This document shows positions 46,585 to 55,639 of a stretch of DNA of 64,000 nt, piece after piece (the stretch's first letter is position 1; each line of letters starts with the position of its first letter). Source of the DNA: Methylomonas sp. AM2-LC (GTDB taxonomy: Bacteria; Pseudomonadota; Gammaproteobacteria; Methylococcales; Methylomonadaceae); NCBI RefSeq assembly GCF_039904985.1, contig NZ_CP157005.1:3367501-3431500 (forward strand), written 5' to 3'. The translations under genes were made by a program, and so were the position numbers. The notes under the pieces are model-generated. The model worked only from the letters and a program-made list of their open reading frames with translations, did no database searches and was not told the DNA's origin.

Positions 46585-46827
46585 ATGTCACAGGCACAAT
46601 TGAAAGAAGAAGCAGGTAAAGTTGCATTACAAGAACACCATGAAAAAGCGGCAGAACACCATACCCATGCAGCAAAACAACATGTAGAAGCGGCCAAACA
46701 ACACGGCGCTGGTGACCACAAAACAGCTGCACACCATGCTCAAATAGCAGCGGGTCATTCCGCACAAGCAGAAGAACATGCAGCAGAATGTTGCAAAGAT
46801 TATGCGAAAACGCATAATCAAAAGTAA
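46585..46827 (+). CDS. Small His/Ala-rich protein
   Basis: An 80-residue soluble helix-forming protein (AAEHHTHAAKQHVEAAKQHG, then DHKTAAHHAQIAAGHSAQAEEHAAECCKDY), with roughly seven-residue His/Ala repeats. Such His-rich coiled proteins recur in proteobacterial stress gene sets; their function is unknown, and metal buffering is possible. AAGGAAAG precedes the ATG. It is a single gene behind its own operator-promoter. Confidence 0.85.
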   Translation: MSQAQLKEEAGKVALQEHHEKAAEHHTHAAKQHVEAAKQHGAGDHKTAAHHAQIAAGHSAQAEEHAAECCKDYAKTHNQK

Positions 46828-46989
46828 TTAATTAAAGATCAATACTTGCATTTAAATCCACATAGCATTTATAGGCATAGATAAATTATGCGGCGTAACT
46901 CAAATTGTCCTCATGAAGTTTCCGCTACCCGCTAAGCAATTAGCCTGCTAAGAATGACTATCGGGGTAAAGCTGTAGGTACGGATTTAT

Positions 46990-47151
46990 TCGTAATTAAA
47001 TAAACTCAAGGTAAGTAAACTCGATGCTAGAGAATTATTACACTGGCAGTGTGCGTGTTTAAGCTGTCGGAACGACTCCAATCTACCTGAGCACCAGGCA
47101 AGTCGTTCAATAAGTGAAATACCTTTCAGTAAATCGGAAGGTATTTTTTTT
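46990..47151 (+). ncRNA. Candidate structured small RNA ending in a terminator
   Basis: No ORF covers this stretch. GAACGACT (47070-47077) pairs perfectly with AGTCGTTC (47101-47108), enclosing a smaller CCTG/CAGG stem, and a strong terminator follows 10 nt later (47118-47151). Two stacked stem-loops ending in a U-run are typical of small RNAs, but it could equally be the 3' untranslated region of the gene at 46585. The 5' end is a guess; I saw no clear promoter and did not recognise an RNA family. Confidence 0.4.
47118..47151 (+). terminator. Rho-independent terminator
   Basis: AATACCTT (47118-47125) and AAGGTATT (47138-47145) form a perfect 8-bp stem followed by a run of T to 47151. Confidence 0.85.
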
Positions 47152-47300
47152 ACCGACTTTCAATGTTTTTTACCGGCACTCGTTATGCTTAAAACCAGGC
47201 GCTCGATACTCCATAGTTTTGATAGTTTCTAACTACGACCTGAATAGCAGCTAAGCGCTTAACAATCATGTCGATTTATAATTCAACATTAAACCAAGCC

Positions 47301-47790
47301 ATGAAAATACCATTTTTACTCAATGCATTAGCGATTGTTTGGCTGATAAGCCTGGCATGTGTTTACTACGCAGATGCCTGATAAATCGCTATCGACTGCG
47401 ATTAACCTTGTTTCATTTGATTCTGTACTGAATCAGACTGGCAGGTTTGCGCCTATAAACCTAAATACTACTTATCATACGGCAAGCTCTACCTCTGCTT
47501 TTTCTGAACTCAATAATTCGCAGAGTTACTGGCTTAACAGCAATGAAATTGGATCTAAGCAGTCAACCAACTTGATAAACACCCATACGCATGGGTCTGG
47601 CTTATTTCCCCAATATACTAATCCCCTACAACTTTCACAGACCTATTACATAGCCGCTATACCGTCGTCCCCAGACATCGCCACAGTAAATTCAAACACT
47701 TATCTTCCAGCTATCACTACATGGTTAATACTGATGATTTTATTGGGCTGTCTATATACAATAAGACGTAAATTTAAACTTAAAGCTTAG
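47301..47790 (+). pseudogene. Secreted protein with C-terminal membrane anchor, apparently frameshifted
   Basis: The ATG at 47301 encodes a good signal peptide (MKIPFLLNALAIVWLISLAC, VYYADA) and then stops (47379-47381). In another frame, from 47359, 143 residues run as a Ser/Asn/Thr-rich exported-type sequence and end in a hydrophobic segment plus basic tail (TWLILMILLGCLYTIRRKFK), a sorting-signal layout like that of PEP-CTERM proteins, although no PEP motif is present (YLPAITTW instead). A one-base shift between 47359 and 47376 would join signal and body. Either a natural frameshift mutant or a sequencing error; no family is recognised. Confidence 0.5.
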
Positions 47791-47802
47791 CAAAGCTCAT
47801 CG

Positions 47803-50232
47803 CTAGTTAAACTCTGCCAGTATGTCAATTCTGTTGTGAATATGTTTGCATCCTGAAAGATTAACTGATTTTTCAAACTCTGAAATTGGCACTGGCCTAC
47901 TAAACAAATAGCCTTGATAGCGCCAGCAACCATGTAGCTCTAGAAAAGAGCGTTGTGCTTCCGTCTCAACCCCTTCCGCAATCACATCCATACCTAAATT
48001 ATGTGCCATACCAATGATGGTTTGAACTATGACAGCATCCTCTTGGCGCAAACCAATATTGTGTACGAAAGATCGGTCAATTTTAAACTGATCCAACGGT
48101 AACTGGGTAAGATAAGATAGCGATGAATAGCCAGTACCAAAGTCATCTAGAGAGAAATGAACACCACACTCTCTAAGTGCATGCATTTTAAATATGGTGT
48201 CATCTATATCATCCATAACCACGCTCTCGGTCACTTCCAGCTTGAGCATTTTTGGATCAATGCTGATTTTTTCAAGTACAGATTTCACTTGTTCAACAAA
48301 ATCTGGCTGGTAAAACTGACGAGTGCTGACATTGACTGCCAGTTTTAAATCGCATAATAGTGGATTTGTTTCCCAACACTTCAACTGCATACAGGCTGTT
48401 TCCAATACCCAGTGTCCGATCTGTTTTATTAAGCCCATTTCTTCAGCCAAGGGAATAAAATCACCCGGCAACACTAAACCACGGAGCGGATGCTGCCAAC
48501 GTAACAAGGCTTCTGCCGCAAATATAGTCTGATGTTGATCAACCTGCATCTGATAATAAAGACTGAATTGATTTTCTGCCAAAGCACAACGTAAGTCGCG
48601 TGTTAAAACGGTACGTGCTTCCAGCGCTGCCTGCATGGCTGGATCGTAAAATCGCCAGGCATTGCCACCACTGCCTTTCGCTTGGTACATAGCGGTATCG
48701 GTACGCTTAAGTAGTTCGGCCTCAATAGCATCATGGTTGATAAAAAGAGTGATACCAATACTGGCAGAGCCATGGTATTGGTAGCCATTCAGCCAGTAAG
48801 GTTCGCTCAGTGCGGCTAAAATCCGGTTAGCAATGACTTCGGACTCATTAGCGGCTTGCGCCGAAATTGCATGCAATTCGGTTAAAACTACAATAAATTC
48901 GTCACCACCTAAACGTGCGACTGTATCAATAGCGCTTACACATGCCTTTAAGCGCAGAGCTACTTCTATCAATAATAGATCGCCAAAATTATGCCCCATG
49001 GTATCGTTCAGATTCTTGAAATTATCCAGATCCAGCATCAAAACAGCGCCATAATGCTCATGTAAAGCAAGGTTAAGCAAGCGCTGCTGCAAGCGATTGT
49101 GCAGTAAACGACGATTGGGTAGCGATGTCAGTGCGTCATAATAAGCCAGATGTTCTATCTCATCTTCAGCCTGCTTGCGCTGAATTTCACGGTTCAAATT
49201 ATCCAGCGCAAAGCCGATATCTCCCGACATTTCAATCAGCAGATTACGGGCAGCCTCATCAAAGGCGTTAACTTCAGACGAAAACAGTACGAAAGCACCG
49301 ATCACGATCTGATTATTAAATAAGGGTAATGACGCAGAAGCTGCCCATTTCCGCTGTTCACTGAGTTCTCGCCACGGCAGCATAAGCGGATCATGCGCAA
49401 AATCCTGACACCAAACCGGACGTTTTTCTTGAACGGCAGTATTGATAGGCGCATGCCCGTATTGACTGTCGGTTACCAAACTGGTTTCTATAGCAGACAG
49501 ATTAGCGGCACTGTCACTGATACTAACCACGCTATGCAGACAAGTGGTTTGCTCATCTAACAGACCAATAAAAGCCATATGCATGCCACCAAAATCAACT
49601 GCAGCCTGACATATTTGCAGAAACAAGTCTTCCTTGTTTTTACAATGCACAATCGCTTTATTACATTGACTTAAGGCGGCATAAAGTTGTGTGTGCCTCT
49701 GGACTTTACCATCCAATTCACTTCGCTCACTAATATCACGAATATTACACTGTATCACTTTGATACCATCACAATCATAACTATTAGAAACGAATTCAAC
49801 TTGCATGCGCTTTCCAGCGCGGGTTTTCAAGGGTAAATTGTCATAACGGACATACCCTTCATTTTGCAAGGCCGCGAACATTTCTTTACTTTGCGCAATG
49901 TCGGCAAAAGCACCTACTTCCCAGAGTTTTTTACCTAGAAATTCCTGATGTGAATAACCCAGCATATTAATCAGAAAAGGATTAACGTCTTCAATCTGGG
50001 CTGACACGGCATTCAATAATAGTATGCCATCCTGTGCGGTTTCAAACAGGCGTCGGTAACGGCTTTCGGATACGCGCAAAGCGTCTCGGATTGAAAGCTG
50101 AGTAGCATCAGTCTCTTCAATCTGCAAATCTGAATTTTCTGGTAAAATCTTACCTTGCTGAACAGGGGGAAAATCACGCTTATTCATAGTGCGGGTTCCT
50201 GTATTTGAACAATGGCAAGTGGCATTAACCAT
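47803..50232 (-). CDS. PAS-GAF-GGDEF-EAL cyclic-di-GMP protein
   Basis: An 809-residue soluble signalling protein: PAS (about 55-175, SRYRRLFETAQDGILLLNA), GAF (about 185-345), GGDEF (about 365-530; DALTSLPNRRLL, active-site RLGGDEF intact), and EAL (about 545-795; EALLRW, KLEVTESV, DDFGTGYSSLSYL, FKIDRSFV, AEGVE). Both catalytic signatures look complete, so it may make and/or degrade c-di-GMP. No membrane span is seen. The ATG at 50232 has GGAG 7 nt upstream; a second Met at 50187 is possible. It follows the BaeRF-like gene by 14 nt and is probably the last gene of that operon. Confidence 0.93.
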   Translation of the reverse strand: MVNATCHCSNTGTRTMNKRDFPPVQQGKILPENSDLQIEETDATQLSIRDALRVSESRYRRLFETAQDGILLLNAVSAQIEDVNPFLINMLGYSHQEFLGKKLWEVGAFADIAQSKEMFAALQNEGYVRYDNLPLKTRAGKRMQVEFVSNSYDCDGIKVIQCNIRDISERSELDGKVQRHTQLYAALSQCNKAIVHCKNKEDLFLQICQAAVDFGGMHMAFIGLLDEQTTCLHSVVSISDSAANLSAIETSLVTDSQYGHAPINTAVQEKRPVWCQDFAHDPLMLPWRELSEQRKWAASASLPLFNNQIVIGAFVLFSSEVNAFDEAARNLLIEMSGDIGFALDNLNREIQRKQAEDEIEHLAYYDALTSLPNRRLLHNRLQQRLLNLALHEHYGAVLMLDLDNFKNLNDTMGHNFGDLLLIEVALRLKACVSAIDTVARLGGDEFIVVLTELHAISAQAANESEVIANRILAALSEPYWLNGYQYHGSASIGITLFINHDAIEAELLKRTDTAMYQAKGSGGNAWRFYDPAMQAALEARTVLTRDLRCALAENQFSLYYQMQVDQHQTIFAAEALLRWQHPLRGLVLPGDFIPLAEEMGLIKQIGHWVLETACMQLKCWETNPLLCDLKLAVNVSTRQFYQPDFVEQVKSVLEKISIDPKMLKLEVTESVVMDDIDDTIFKMHALRECGVHFSLDDFGTGYSSLSYLTQLPLDQFKIDRSFVHNIGLRQEDAVIVQTIIGMAHNLGMDVIAEGVETEAQRSFLELHGCWRYQGYLFSRPVPISEFEKSVNLSGCKHIHNRIDILAEFN

Positions 50233-50246
50233 ATTGAATCTCCATG

Positions 50247-50645
50247 TTATATTGCTAAATCCTTAACATAAAACTCTCGAACTTTAGCCAAAACCTGTGG
50301 TTCGGTCATTTTATCGACGGTATCGACACCGACAACGTGAGCATTTTTATCTTTAATCATCAGCCGTTTCTTAAATTCGATTTTTGCTTCGCCTGGTCCA
50401 AATAACAAAATGGCTTCGGCATCATGCAGATTTGCTATCACCTGATCGTAATATTGATTTAGGTGACTGGCATAGTGGCTATCGCGTTGATCGTCAGCTT
50501 TTCCATCTTCCTCAATAGTACGTCCCGTATAACGCACATCTTTATCCATACCGGATTCTATGTGTTGACTGGATTCTACGCCTGCCTGGATAAACACCAG
50601 AAACGCATGCTGGTGGTCAATCCAAATCCCTACTTTATTTTTCAT
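50247..50645 (-). CDS. Release-factor-like (BaeRF/host-attachment type) small protein
   Basis: 132 residues from MKNKVGIWIDHQHAFLVFI. The pattern WIDHxxAFLV..., HYASHLNQYYDQVIANLHDAEAILLFGPGEAKIEFKKRL, VVGVDTVDKMTEPQVLAKVREFY resembles the C-terminal part of eRF1/pelota-like bacterial proteins (BaeRF group, often called translational machinery or host attachment proteins). Function is not established. The frame extends nine codons upstream, but MKNKVGIW is preceded by AGGAAACTG. It lies between DUF2934 and the GGDEF-EAL gene. Confidence 0.6.
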   Translation of the reverse strand: MKNKVGIWIDHQHAFLVFIQAGVESSQHIESGMDKDVRYTGRTIEEDGKADDQRDSHYASHLNQYYDQVIANLHDAEAILLFGPGEAKIEFKKRLMIKDKNAHVVGVDTVDKMTEPQVLAKVREFYVKDLAI

Positions 50646-50723
50646 AACAGTTTCCTGATTAATCAGCATCAACCCGATACTGTTTTCGCAAATTTGTGTG
50701 TATTCATTACCTATTTGTGGTGC

Positions 50724-50745
50724 TTCTGCCGCTTAACCGGCAGAA
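50724..50745. repeat. Intergenic hairpin
   Basis: TTCTGCCG and CGGCAGAA form a perfect 8-bp stem with a 6-nt loop between the DUF2934 and BaeRF-like genes. No T-run follows on the minus strand, so it may be an attenuator or mRNA-stability stem. Confidence 0.5.
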
Positions 50746-50768
50746 AACAACCTTACTTATCGAGCATC

Positions 50769-50960
50769 TCAGTACGCTTTAAATACCGACTCTGCCTCGA
50801 GCCAGTCTTCCAATTCATATCCTGGTGTAAAACCTCTGCTTTCTGCTTTGTAATAGGCCATTTCGGCCACGTCCGTTTGAAACGATTCTGCCTGTGCAGA
50901 TGGTTGACTATGCTCTTGATTTTGATCTGTGTGTTTGATATTCATTTCCTGCGTTTTCAT
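50769..50960 (-). CDS. DUF2934-family small protein
   Basis: 63 residues from MKTQEMNIKHTDQNQ. The C-terminal half, VAEMAYYKAESRGFTPGYELEDWLEAE, is the DUF2934 signature (I/V-A-x-x-A-Y-x-x-A-E-x-R-G-F-x-P-G-x-E-L-x-D-W-x-x-A-E). Function unknown; common in stress-associated gene sets. The start at 50960 has GGAGAAAG upstream; 18 open codons upstream were discarded. It is first gene of the DUF2934-BaeRF-GGDEF/EAL unit, behind a recurrent operator. Confidence 0.88.
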   Translation of the reverse strand: MKTQEMNIKHTDQNQEHSQPSAQAESFQTDVAEMAYYKAESRGFTPGYELEDWLEAESVFKAY

Positions 50961-51028
50961 AGCTTTCTCCTTAACAAAGATGCAAATGGTTATAAAATAC
51001 TGCAAGCCTGTCATTAGCTTACAGTGCC

Positions 51029-51071
51029 AAAATATGACATTAGCTTTATACAGTCTGTACGCTAACTAACA
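51029..51071 (-). promoter_or_regulatory. Recurrent operator plus -10, DUF2934 operon
   Basis: TGTACGCTAACTAACA (51056-51071, plus) matches 9 of 10 fixed positions. Toward the gene CGTACA is followed by GACTG. TATTTT (51034-51029) gives a centre at -41.5 and a start near 51022. Confidence 0.55.
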
Positions 51072-51092
51072 TTGTGATCTGCTTAAACTTTA

Positions 51093-51135
51093 GGTGTGTC
51101 AACGTACAGAAATGGCGTGAGAATTTGTGGATACT
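51093..51135 (+). promoter_or_regulatory. Degenerate recurrent operator plus -10, 70-aa gene
   Basis: GGTGTGTCAACGTACA (51093-51108) matches 8 of 10 fixed positions with a perfect promoter-proximal half followed by GA. GATACT (51130-51135) gives a centre at -41.5 and a start near 51142. Confidence 0.4.
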
Positions 51136-51188
51136 ATTAAGCTAATCGCAACTCAATTGCAGTTGCACAAAACAATCAGGAAAACACG

Positions 51189-51401
51189 ATGATCACTAAA
51201 ACCAATGCCGCATCAAATTACAAATTGGAAAATTGTCAGCATTCCACTTTAATAACTGAATATGCATATGGAAGTCCCACAGGTAACTTGATCTGTGCAA
51301 AATGCGAACACCTGATACCAGCAAATTTTGAGCAACTCAAGGTGCTGAACAACGCATGGGCCACTCATAAACTGCAATTAGAAAGCAACTTCGCTATTTA
51401 G
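51189..51401 (+). CDS. Small Cys-containing protein, unrecognised
   Basis: 70 residues: MITKTNAASNYKLENCQHST, LITEYAYGSPTGNLICAKCE, then HLIPANFEQLKVLNNAW and a short tail. NCQHS and ICAKCEH could form a small zinc-ribbon-like site (C-x-H ... C-x2-C-x-H), which is inference. CAGGAAAA precedes the ATG by 5 nt. It is a single gene behind a degenerate recurrent operator, divergent from DUF2934. Confidence 0.65.
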   Translation: MITKTNAASNYKLENCQHSTLITEYAYGSPTGNLICAKCEHLIPANFEQLKVLNNAWATHKLQLESNFAI

Positions 51402-51519
51402 GCGAGCAATACAAATTTCAGCGCATCTGTCGCCATTGATTTGCCTGTTTCGACAGATTGTATAAAAACAGATAGCGGATAACTTAGACTTTTCTAGTTG
51501 GTAAGCCTAAATAGCTGGC

Positions 51520-51957
51520 TCAATAATAATTGGCCCCATATCCATTCCAAGGGCCGTTACCCCATGGCTGTCCCCAGCGACCACCATCAAGCTCCCAATC
51601 GCGATTCATCTCAGCGGTCATACGTTGTTGGTAGGCAATATTTTCTTGCACCTCTAAGATATTATATTGCTGATAGGCTTTATCATCCCCCACAAACATA
51701 CATTTACAGGTATCGGTATCTGCAAAAACGAAGTAATTTTTTCCCTCTTTAGTATAAGGAATAAGGGTATGTTGCACTTGTAATTTTAAATGTTCCAGTT
51801 TTTCCGGAGTATCTGCATATTTCATGCTGAAGCCAGCCGCAGCTAAAAGCTGTTCTTTTTCTTCAATCTCAGCACAAGCACCTAAAAGTCCAATGCATGC
51901 AAACAGACTAAGTACATTTAAAACAGGGTATCTCATTTTTTTGAAAGTGTTTGGCAT
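51520..51957 (-). CDS. Lipoprotein of unknown function
   Basis: 145 residues from the ATG at 51957 (GGAG 9 nt upstream; 17 open upstream codons discarded). Lipoprotein signal MRYPVLNVLSLFACIGLLGAC with Cys in LGAC, a helical part (EEKEQLLAAAGFSMKYADTPEKLEHLK), a central strand region with FADTDTCKCMFVGDD, and a Gly/Trp/Tyr-rich end (GGRWGQPWGNGPWNGYGANYY). No family named with confidence. No recurrent operator seen upstream. It converges on the 70-aa gene across about 120 nt that contain an 8-bp dyad (ATCTGTCG/CGACAGAT, 51425-51458). Confidence 0.75.
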   Translation of the reverse strand: MPNTFKKMRYPVLNVLSLFACIGLLGACAEIEEKEQLLAAAGFSMKYADTPEKLEHLKLQVQHTLIPYTKEGKNYFVFADTDTCKCMFVGDDKAYQQYNILEVQENIAYQQRMTAEMNRDWELDGGRWGQPWGNGPWNGYGANYY

Positions 51958-52085
51958 GCTAGTTAACTCCATTTTATGGTTAATATATGATGGTCTGGTG
52001 GCAAACAAGTAGTCATGATGAGCTTAATTGCTCACCCTACTAAATAAACAAAACACACCGAGGCTAGAGTTTGATGCAGACTACC

Positions 52086-52228
52086 GGGAACTTCGAAAAA
52101 CCACCATCGACAAGGCTCTCCTGAGTTGTATCGAAGGGCTCAGGGCGAACGGTGGTATTTATATATCAATAATTTACCGTTCGTGCTGAGCCCGTCGAAG
52201 CACAAAAGCTAGGTTTTTCGAAGTTCCC
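52086..52228. repeat. REP-doublet-like palindromic element
   Basis: A 143-bp element bounded by perfect 17-bp inverted repeats (GGGAACTTCGAAAAACC at 52086-52102 and its complement at 52212-52228). Inside are two inverted copies of a REP-like unit, TCGAAGGGCTCAGGGCGAAC and its near-complement around 52177-52202 (CGTTCGTGCTGAGCCCGTCG). The GGCTCAG/GAACGG core is of a type dispersed in many gammaproteobacterial genomes. No ORF inside. It lies just downstream of yfdX. Confidence 0.85.
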
Positions 52229-52236
52229 TACCTTTA

Positions 52237-53163
52237 TTATTTTGCTGGCATGATTTTAGTTTTAAAATCACTGAAAGCTTGTTTGACTTTTGCCCAGGTT
52301 GTGGCAGATTTTTCGGTATGTAGCGTGTTTTTAATGTCTTCTATGGCTTTATACAGAGGTAGATAATCTTCTTTGTCGCCATAACCTAACAATTGCGAAA
52401 CTTTCAATTTCTCTTTTGCAGAATCCACTAATTTAAGCACTGCATCGCGATTATTTTCCTTGGAGAGGTCAGTTTGGTTTTCCAGTTCCGAGGCTTTAAA
52501 CAAAAAGGCATCTGCCTGTAACAAAGGTAAAGGAATAATTTCGGTACGTTCCACCAAGGTATTCAGCGTATCTTCTAAAACCTGTGCGGCATCTTTCAAT
52601 TTATTGGCATTAACCAGCTCTATCGTTTTTTTAATGGCTAACGGGTAGGTATCTAACGGAATGTTAATAGTGGTTATGTCAATCTCACTCGCCAATTCGT
52701 CGACTACCATGCGCCCTGCTTGTAATTTACCATGTTTAAGTAACTCACTCGCCTGCTTGACTTTTTGTTCCACTACTTTGGCATTGCCCTTAAAATCGAT
52801 AACATCAATTTCAACACCGGCAACGACCAGAACCAAAGTTGGGTTGTCGAGCTTTAGCTTATCCAGCTTTTTTGTAACATCCTGTAAAATGGCTAGCGCG
52901 GATGGTGCATCGTTTTTCTCTAAATCCAGTAATGCCTGTTGTGTTGCCAATAAAGATTCTTTGGCTTCATCAATAATCTTTTGGTTTTGCTCAGCTAACA
53001 GTTTACGCTTGTTCAATTTTTCATTCGTTTCTGGCGTCATGCTGGAAACCTTGTTTTGATTTTGATTTTTATCCTCAGCCGCAGACACATCTGTGCAAAT
53101 TGACAGAGTGGCAAGCAACAATAATGCACTGCTGCGGGTTAAGGTTTGAATAGAATTTTTCAT
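52237..53163 (-). CDS. YfdX-family periplasmic protein
   Basis: 308 residues from MKNSIQTLTRSSALLLLATL (signal peptide cleaved near DVSAAED), then the helical YfdX domain (about 75-255: ALLDLEKNDAPSALAILQDV, KLQAGRMVVDELASEIDITTINIPLDTYP). YfdX proteins are acid/stress-associated periplasmic proteins with proposed chaperone or sensing roles. 24 open codons upstream of 53163 were discarded because the start lies 22 nt after the predicted transcription start. Its own operator-promoter lies in the gap after pgi, so it can be expressed independently of xfp-pgi. Confidence 0.88.
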   Translation of the reverse strand: MKNSIQTLTRSSALLLLATLSICTDVSAAEDKNQNQNKVSSMTPETNEKLNKRKLLAEQNQKIIDEAKESLLATQQALLDLEKNDAPSALAILQDVTKKLDKLKLDNPTLVLVVAGVEIDVIDFKGNAKVVEQKVKQASELLKHGKLQAGRMVVDELASEIDITTINIPLDTYPLAIKKTIELVNANKLKDAAQVLEDTLNTLVERTEIIPLPLLQADAFLFKASELENQTDLSKENNRDAVLKLVDSAKEKLKVSQLLGYGDKEDYLPLYKAIEDIKNTLHTEKSATTWAKVKQAFSDFKTKIMPAK

Positions 53164-53191
53164 GTATTGCTCTTTGTGTATAAGTGGGAAA

Positions 53192-53234
53192 AGCATAGCT
53201 GATGTAAGGTCTGCGTTCTGTTCGCCTGCGCACA
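53192..53234 (-). promoter_or_regulatory. Recurrent operator plus -10, yfdX
   Basis: TGTTCGCCTGCGCACA (53219-53234, plus) matches 10 of 10 fixed positions. Toward the gene CGAACA is followed by GA. TATGCT (53197-53192) gives a centre at -41.5 and a start near 53185. It lies between the pgi stop and yfdX. Confidence 0.7.
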
Positions 53235-53251
53235 CAGTGAAGTATGCGGAT

Positions 53252-54961
53252 TTATAAACTCTGCTCAGATTTCAACCCTTGCTTTGCTTTCAAGCATAAG
53301 CCAATTAACTGCCGGGTTGAGCTATCGAATTTCCGGGTATCGGCCTGTACTGCCTGCATTTGCGTTGCAATTTGTATAGCCAGGGTTTTGCCTAGTTCGA
53401 CGCCACCTTGATCAAAGGAGTTTATGCCCCAGATTATCCCTTGCGTAAAAACGCTGTGTTCGTAAAGTGCGATCAACTTACCTAGTGTATGCGGAGTCAA
53501 TTGCTGCATTAACAAAGTGCTGGAGGGTTGATCGCCTGTAAAGGTTTGTGCTGATGTAGGCCTAGTTGGCGCTGTATTATCCAGCACCTGTTGCACATTA
53601 TCACCAAAGGCCAGAGCCTCTGATTGGGCAAACATATTTGCCAGTAACAATTCATGCTGTTGACCCAGCGGATTAAGTGCTTCGATAAAGCCAATAAAGT
53701 CGCAAGGAATTAAATGAGTACCCTGGTGTAACATTTGGTAGAACGAATGCTGTCCATTACTGCCTACGGCTCCCCAATAGATTGGGCCGGTTTGGTAGTT
53801 GACCTTTACACCGTCAGACGTCTCATGCTTACCATTGCTTTCCATGGTTAACTGCTGCAAATAGGCAGGGAAACATTGTAAATATTGTTCGTAGGGTAAA
53901 ACTGCAATTGTTTGCGTCGCCAAAAAATTAGTATTCCATACAGCCAGTAATCCCATAAATACCGGCAGATTACAATCCAAAGGTGCCGTAAGAAAATGCT
54001 GATCCATCTGCTGAAAACCGTCTAACATGGCTCTAAAATTTGTAGGCCCTATGGCAATCATGGTGGATAAACCCACGGCTGAACATAAGGAATAGCGTCC
54101 GCCAACCCAATCCCAAATGTGTAAATGATTAGCTTCATCAATCCCAAACTTAGCTACTTCAGCAGCATTAGCGGAAACAGCAATAAAATGTCTGGCTATG
54201 GCAGCTGGCGCTTGTAAACTGTTTAACAACCAGTCGCGTGCCGCCTGGGCATTGCTCATAGTCTCCACCGTTTTAAAACTCTTGGAAGCAACAATAAACA
54301 AAGTCTGCTCAGGATCTAGATCACGAGTCGATTCTAAAAAATCTGTTCCATCAATATTGGATACAAAGCGAAAAGTCAGCTGTCGCTGGCTATAAAAACG
54401 CAGAGCCTGGTAAGCCATGACTGGCCCCAAATCTGAACCACCAATGCCAATATTGACAATATTACAAATAGGCTTACCGGTATATCCTAACCAAGAGCCA
54501 CTTCGCACCTGATTGGCTATGCCGGTCATTTTGTCAAGCTCCGCTTGTACCAGAGGTACGACATTTTCGCCATCCACACAAATAACATGCTGTTTAGGTG
54601 CTCGCAAGGCAATATGTAATACCGACCTTTGCTCACTAACATTAATCTTATCACCGTGAAACATACTATTAATACATTGTCGTAAACCCGATTCTTCGGC
54701 TAATTGTAATAACAGTTGAATAGTTTCTTCGGTAACCCGCTGTTTGGAATAATCTAAATAAATACCCTCCGCTTCCAATAGCATACGCTCACCCCGCTGC
54801 GGGTCATCCGCAAACAAGGTATACAAATGTGAATACTGTATTTTTTTGAAATGCGCCATCAACGCTTTCTGTATGTGGCGTTGGGGAAACGGCGCAATGG
54901 GTTGGGTTGTATCAACATCTGCACAGATGCCGGTTAACTTCCTGTGTAAAGTCTGGTTCAT
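53252..54961 (-). CDS. pgi: Glucose-6-phosphate isomerase
   Basis: A 569-residue cytoplasmic isomerase interconverting glucose 6-phosphate and fructose 6-phosphate. The SIS-fold motifs [50 protein letters not shown], and the C-terminal signature [13 protein letters not shown] are present, as are [16 protein letters not shown] and its catalytic His/Glu region. Length is normal. It is last of the xfp-gpm-pgi unit, 30 nt after the mutase-like gene. It supplies fructose 6-phosphate, a phosphoketolase substrate, from glycogen-derived glucose phosphate. Confidence 0.96.
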   Translation of the reverse strand: MNQTLHRKLTGICADVDTTQPIAPFPQRHIQKALMAHFKKIQYSHLYTLFADDPQRGERMLLEAEGIYLDYSKQRVTEETIQLLLQLAEESGLRQCINSMFHGDKINVSEQRSVLHIALRAPKQHVICVDGENVVPLVQAELDKMTGIANQVRSGSWLGYTGKPICNIVNIGIGGSDLGPVMAYQALRFYSQRQLTFRFVSNIDGTDFLESTRDLDPEQTLFIVASKSFKTVETMSNAQAARDWLLNSLQAPAAIARHFIAVSANAAEVAKFGIDEANHLHIWDWVGGRYSLCSAVGLSTMIAIGPTNFRAMLDGFQQMDQHFLTAPLDCNLPVFMGLLAVWNTNFLATQTIAVLPYEQYLQCFPAYLQQLTMESNGKHETSDGVKVNYQTGPIYWGAVGSNGQHSFYQMLHQGTHLIPCDFIGFIEALNPLGQQHELLLANMFAQSEALAFGDNVQQVLDNTAPTRPTSAQTFTGDQPSSTLLMQQLTPHTLGKLIALYEHSVFTQGIIWGINSFDQGGVELGKTLAIQIATQMQAVQADTRKFDSSTRQLIGLCLKAKQGLKSEQSL

Positions 54962-54991
54962 AATTTAGGCTCTCCATCAATGCAATTTAAA

Positions 54992-55639
54992 CTAAGTATT
55001 AAGTGTGGATTTTTGCTCCTGACCAGCCAGGTAAGGCTGCTTGGCATTCCACAAATCAATTACAGAAATCTCAGGATGATGTAGGTCATAACCGAGTACA
55101 CTGAGAGAAGCAGTACCCAATGGAAAATGTTGAGCGTCTAGCAAAGGCAAGCCTATCCAGCGTGCAGCTATTACGCCACCTATTTGACCATGCGAAAACA
55201 ATGCAACATTGCCTTTGAGTAAGCGCAAACGCGTGATAAGTCGATCAACACGTTCTGTCATTTGTTCCGGCATTTCTCCATTTGGACAACCATCCAGAAA
55301 CACATTCCAATAGGGTCTTTGTTTATGTATATCAGCAGTGGTCAAACCATCGTAATCGCCATAGTTCCATTCCAACAAATCCATTTCTATTTCGGCAGCC
55401 GTATCCAATTCAAGCAAGTCGCAAGTTTGCCGGGCGCGTTGTAAAGGGCTACTCAGTACCCTTGAGAAATGCAGACCTTGCAGCAAGGTTTTAAGCTGCA
55501 AAGCCTCTTGTTGACCATTCACTGTTAACAGTAAATCGGTCAGTCCGGTATGCCTGCCGGAAAGCGACCATTCTGTTTCACCATGTCGAATTAAATACAC
55601 ACGTAAAGGCTTTGCTTCTATCATTTCTGGGCTTGTCAT
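54992..55639 (-). CDS. Histidine-phosphatase-superfamily protein (phosphoglycerate-mutase-like)
   Basis: 215 residues with the phosphohistidine motif [19 protein letters not shown] (about 14-32), [29 protein letters not shown] and the second catalytic His in [14 protein letters not shown]. These mark the RHG branch, which includes cofactor-dependent phosphoglycerate mutases, SixA-type and sugar-phosphate phosphatases. Its place between xfp and pgi suggests a sugar phosphate or phosphoglycerate substrate; a phosphatase role is possible. The ATG overlaps the xfp stop (ATGA, 55636-55639). Confidence 0.85.
   Translation of the reverse strand: MTSPEMIEAKPLRVYLIRHGETEWSLSGRHTGLTDLLLTVNGQQEALQLKTLLQGLHFSRVLSSPLQRARQTCDLLELDTAAEIEMDLLEWNYGDYDGLTTADIHKQRPYWNVFLDGCPNGEMPEQMTERVDRLITRLRLLKGNVALFSHGQIGGVIAARWIGLPLLDAQHFPLGTASLSVLGYDLHHPEISVIDLWNAKQPYLAGQEQKSTLNT

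Noticed and set aside
46990..47151. c-di-GMP riboswitch in front of the neighbouring genes
   Set aside because: The GEMM core bases are absent and no c-di-GMP target gene follows in the right direction.
21103..51440. ATCTGTCGCNATTGAT occurs at 21103 and 51425, each followed by TATAAAAAC about 36 nt later
   Set aside because: A 15-of-16 match between two places in 64 kb is expected by chance several times, and one copy is at a 3' end between convergent genes with no target.
51958..52010. TGTTTGCCACCAGACC upstream of the lipoprotein gene as an operator
   Set aside because: 7 of 10 matches, no trailing GA and no -10 at the required spacing.
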